A DNA stretch of 64,000 bases from Acetobacteraceae bacterium (GTDB lineage Bacteria > Pseudomonadota > Alphaproteobacteria > Acetobacterales > Acetobacteraceae). The position numbers were made by a program, and so were the translations under genes. Shown one piece after another: positions 63,540-64,000 of this stretch (its first letter is position 1; every line of letters begins with the position of its first letter). The stretch is from the NCBI GenBank assembly GCA_022842185.1, contig JALHQB010000001.1, positions 1 to 64,000 on the forward strand. The letters are read 5' to 3'. Under the pieces are notes generated by a model. It was not told the DNA's origin, did no database searches, and saw only the letters and a program-made list of their open reading frames with translations.

Positions 63540-64000
63540 TCCGCGGCCCTCGCGGGCTGGGGCTGGGCCCATCGCTGTTCGAAATCCCACACTTCGGGGA
63601 AGCCCATCAATTCCGTCATCCTCTTGAAGCCGTAGGATTCGCCGATGGCGATGCTGTCGCCATGCTGCTTGAGGTGGCCATAGACGCGCTCCATCGCCGC
63701 GGCCATCGCCAGGAAGCCGACGGCCGGATAGATGGCGATGGCGTAGCCGATCTCCTCCAGCGTCTTCGCCGGCAGGATCGGCGTGCGGCCGCCTTCCACC
63801 ATGTTCGCCAGCAGCGGGCGTTGGATGGCCTTGCCGATGGCGCGCATCTCGGCCTCGCTTTCGGGGCTTTCGATGAACACCACATCGGCGCCGGCATCGC
63901 CGAACATCTGGCCGCGACGGATCGCTTCATCCAGACCCAGCGTGGTGCGTGCATCGGTGCGCGCGACAATCAGGAAGTCGGGGCTTTTGCGGGCCTCGGC
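63536..64000 (-). CDS. Isocitrate lyase/PEP mutase family protein (5' end outside window)
   Basis: The last 154 residues of an ICL/PEPM-superfamily enzyme, still open at the window end. IVARTDARTTLGLDEAIRRG, FIESPESEAEMRAI, LLANMVEGGRTP and LEEIGYAIAIYP are typical of oxaloacetate hydrolases, methylisocitrate-lyase-like and carboxyvinyl-carboxyphosphonate-type members. The catalytic KKCGH-type loop lies outside the window, so the reaction cannot be chosen. It is co-transcribed with the dehalogenase. Confidence 0.88.
   Translation of the reverse strand, partial: AEARKSPDFLIVARTDARTTLGLDEAIRRGQMFGDAGADVVFIESPESEAEMRAIGKAIQRPLLANMVEGGRTPILPAKTLEEIGYAIAIYPAVGFLAMAAAMERVYGHLKQHGDSIAIGESYGFKRMTELMGFPEVWDFEQRWAQPQPARAAE

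Overview
The window looks like a piece of chromosome from a GC-rich alphaproteobacterium, most likely an Acetobacteraceae/Roseomonas-type member of the Rhodospirillales (an inference). Supporting this are very strong G/C third-codon bias, minCDE, several orphan Bug/TctC receptors, an alphaproteobacterial-type LexA direct repeat (GAAC-N7-GAAC), and many nutrient-uptake and catabolic genes. I saw no rRNA, tRNA, integrase, transposase or CRISPR array. Genes are packed tightly, often with 1-8 bp start/stop overlaps.

Layout. 0-6 kb: a partial secreted VWA protein, rpmE with a hairpin leader, and a complete branched-chain-amino-acid-type ABC operon (receptor, two permeases, two ATPases). 6-11 kb: pdxY, a serralysin-like RTX metalloprotease and an N-acyl-D-amino-acid deacylase. 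11-17 kb: a SulP anion transporter, a divergent enolase paralogue coupled to an APH-type kinase, and a dipeptide-type receptor. 17-27 kb: a protease-fold protein with no catalytic triad, a cupin interrupted by an amber codon, a sugar-type ABC system without an ATPase, IorAB-like molybdenum hydroxylase, an M20 amidohydrolase and an atypical SDR. 27-30 kb: a radical SAM/UdgX repair operon with a LexA box over its promoter. 30-35 kb: a DUF169 gene flanked by inverted REP-like elements, then a DUF6065-like gene, a gene for a 19-residue tandem-repeat peptide, an AT-rich control region and a divergent SARP-type regulator. 35-41 kb: MOSC, hydrolase, hydroxyacid dehydrogenase, P-type ATPase, thioesterase and an NMT1-like protein. 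41-43 kb: minCDE. 43-50 kb: gamma-glutamyltransferase, a Dpp/Opp ABC transporter and a convergent receptor. 50-64 kb: pobA, Gfo/Idh, crotonase, MFS, beta-hydroxyacid dehydrogenase, two Bug receptors, a DctP receptor, a cyclase/amidohydrolase/tartrate-dehydrogenase-like/DUF1028 group, a HAD dehalogenase and a partial ICL/PEP-mutase protein.

The best candidate for an undescribed system is at 31.2-35.1 kb. A small basic protein made of nine full copies and one partial copy of a 19-residue unit is followed by a DUF6065-like gene and sits opposite a large SARP/TPR regulator. A low-GC intergenic region between them carries inverted repeats that overlap a good promoter. The second is the LexA-boxed rSAM plus DUF4130-UdgX operon. 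The third is the kinase/enolase-paralogue pair. Family names rest on motif recognition by eye; no database search was run.
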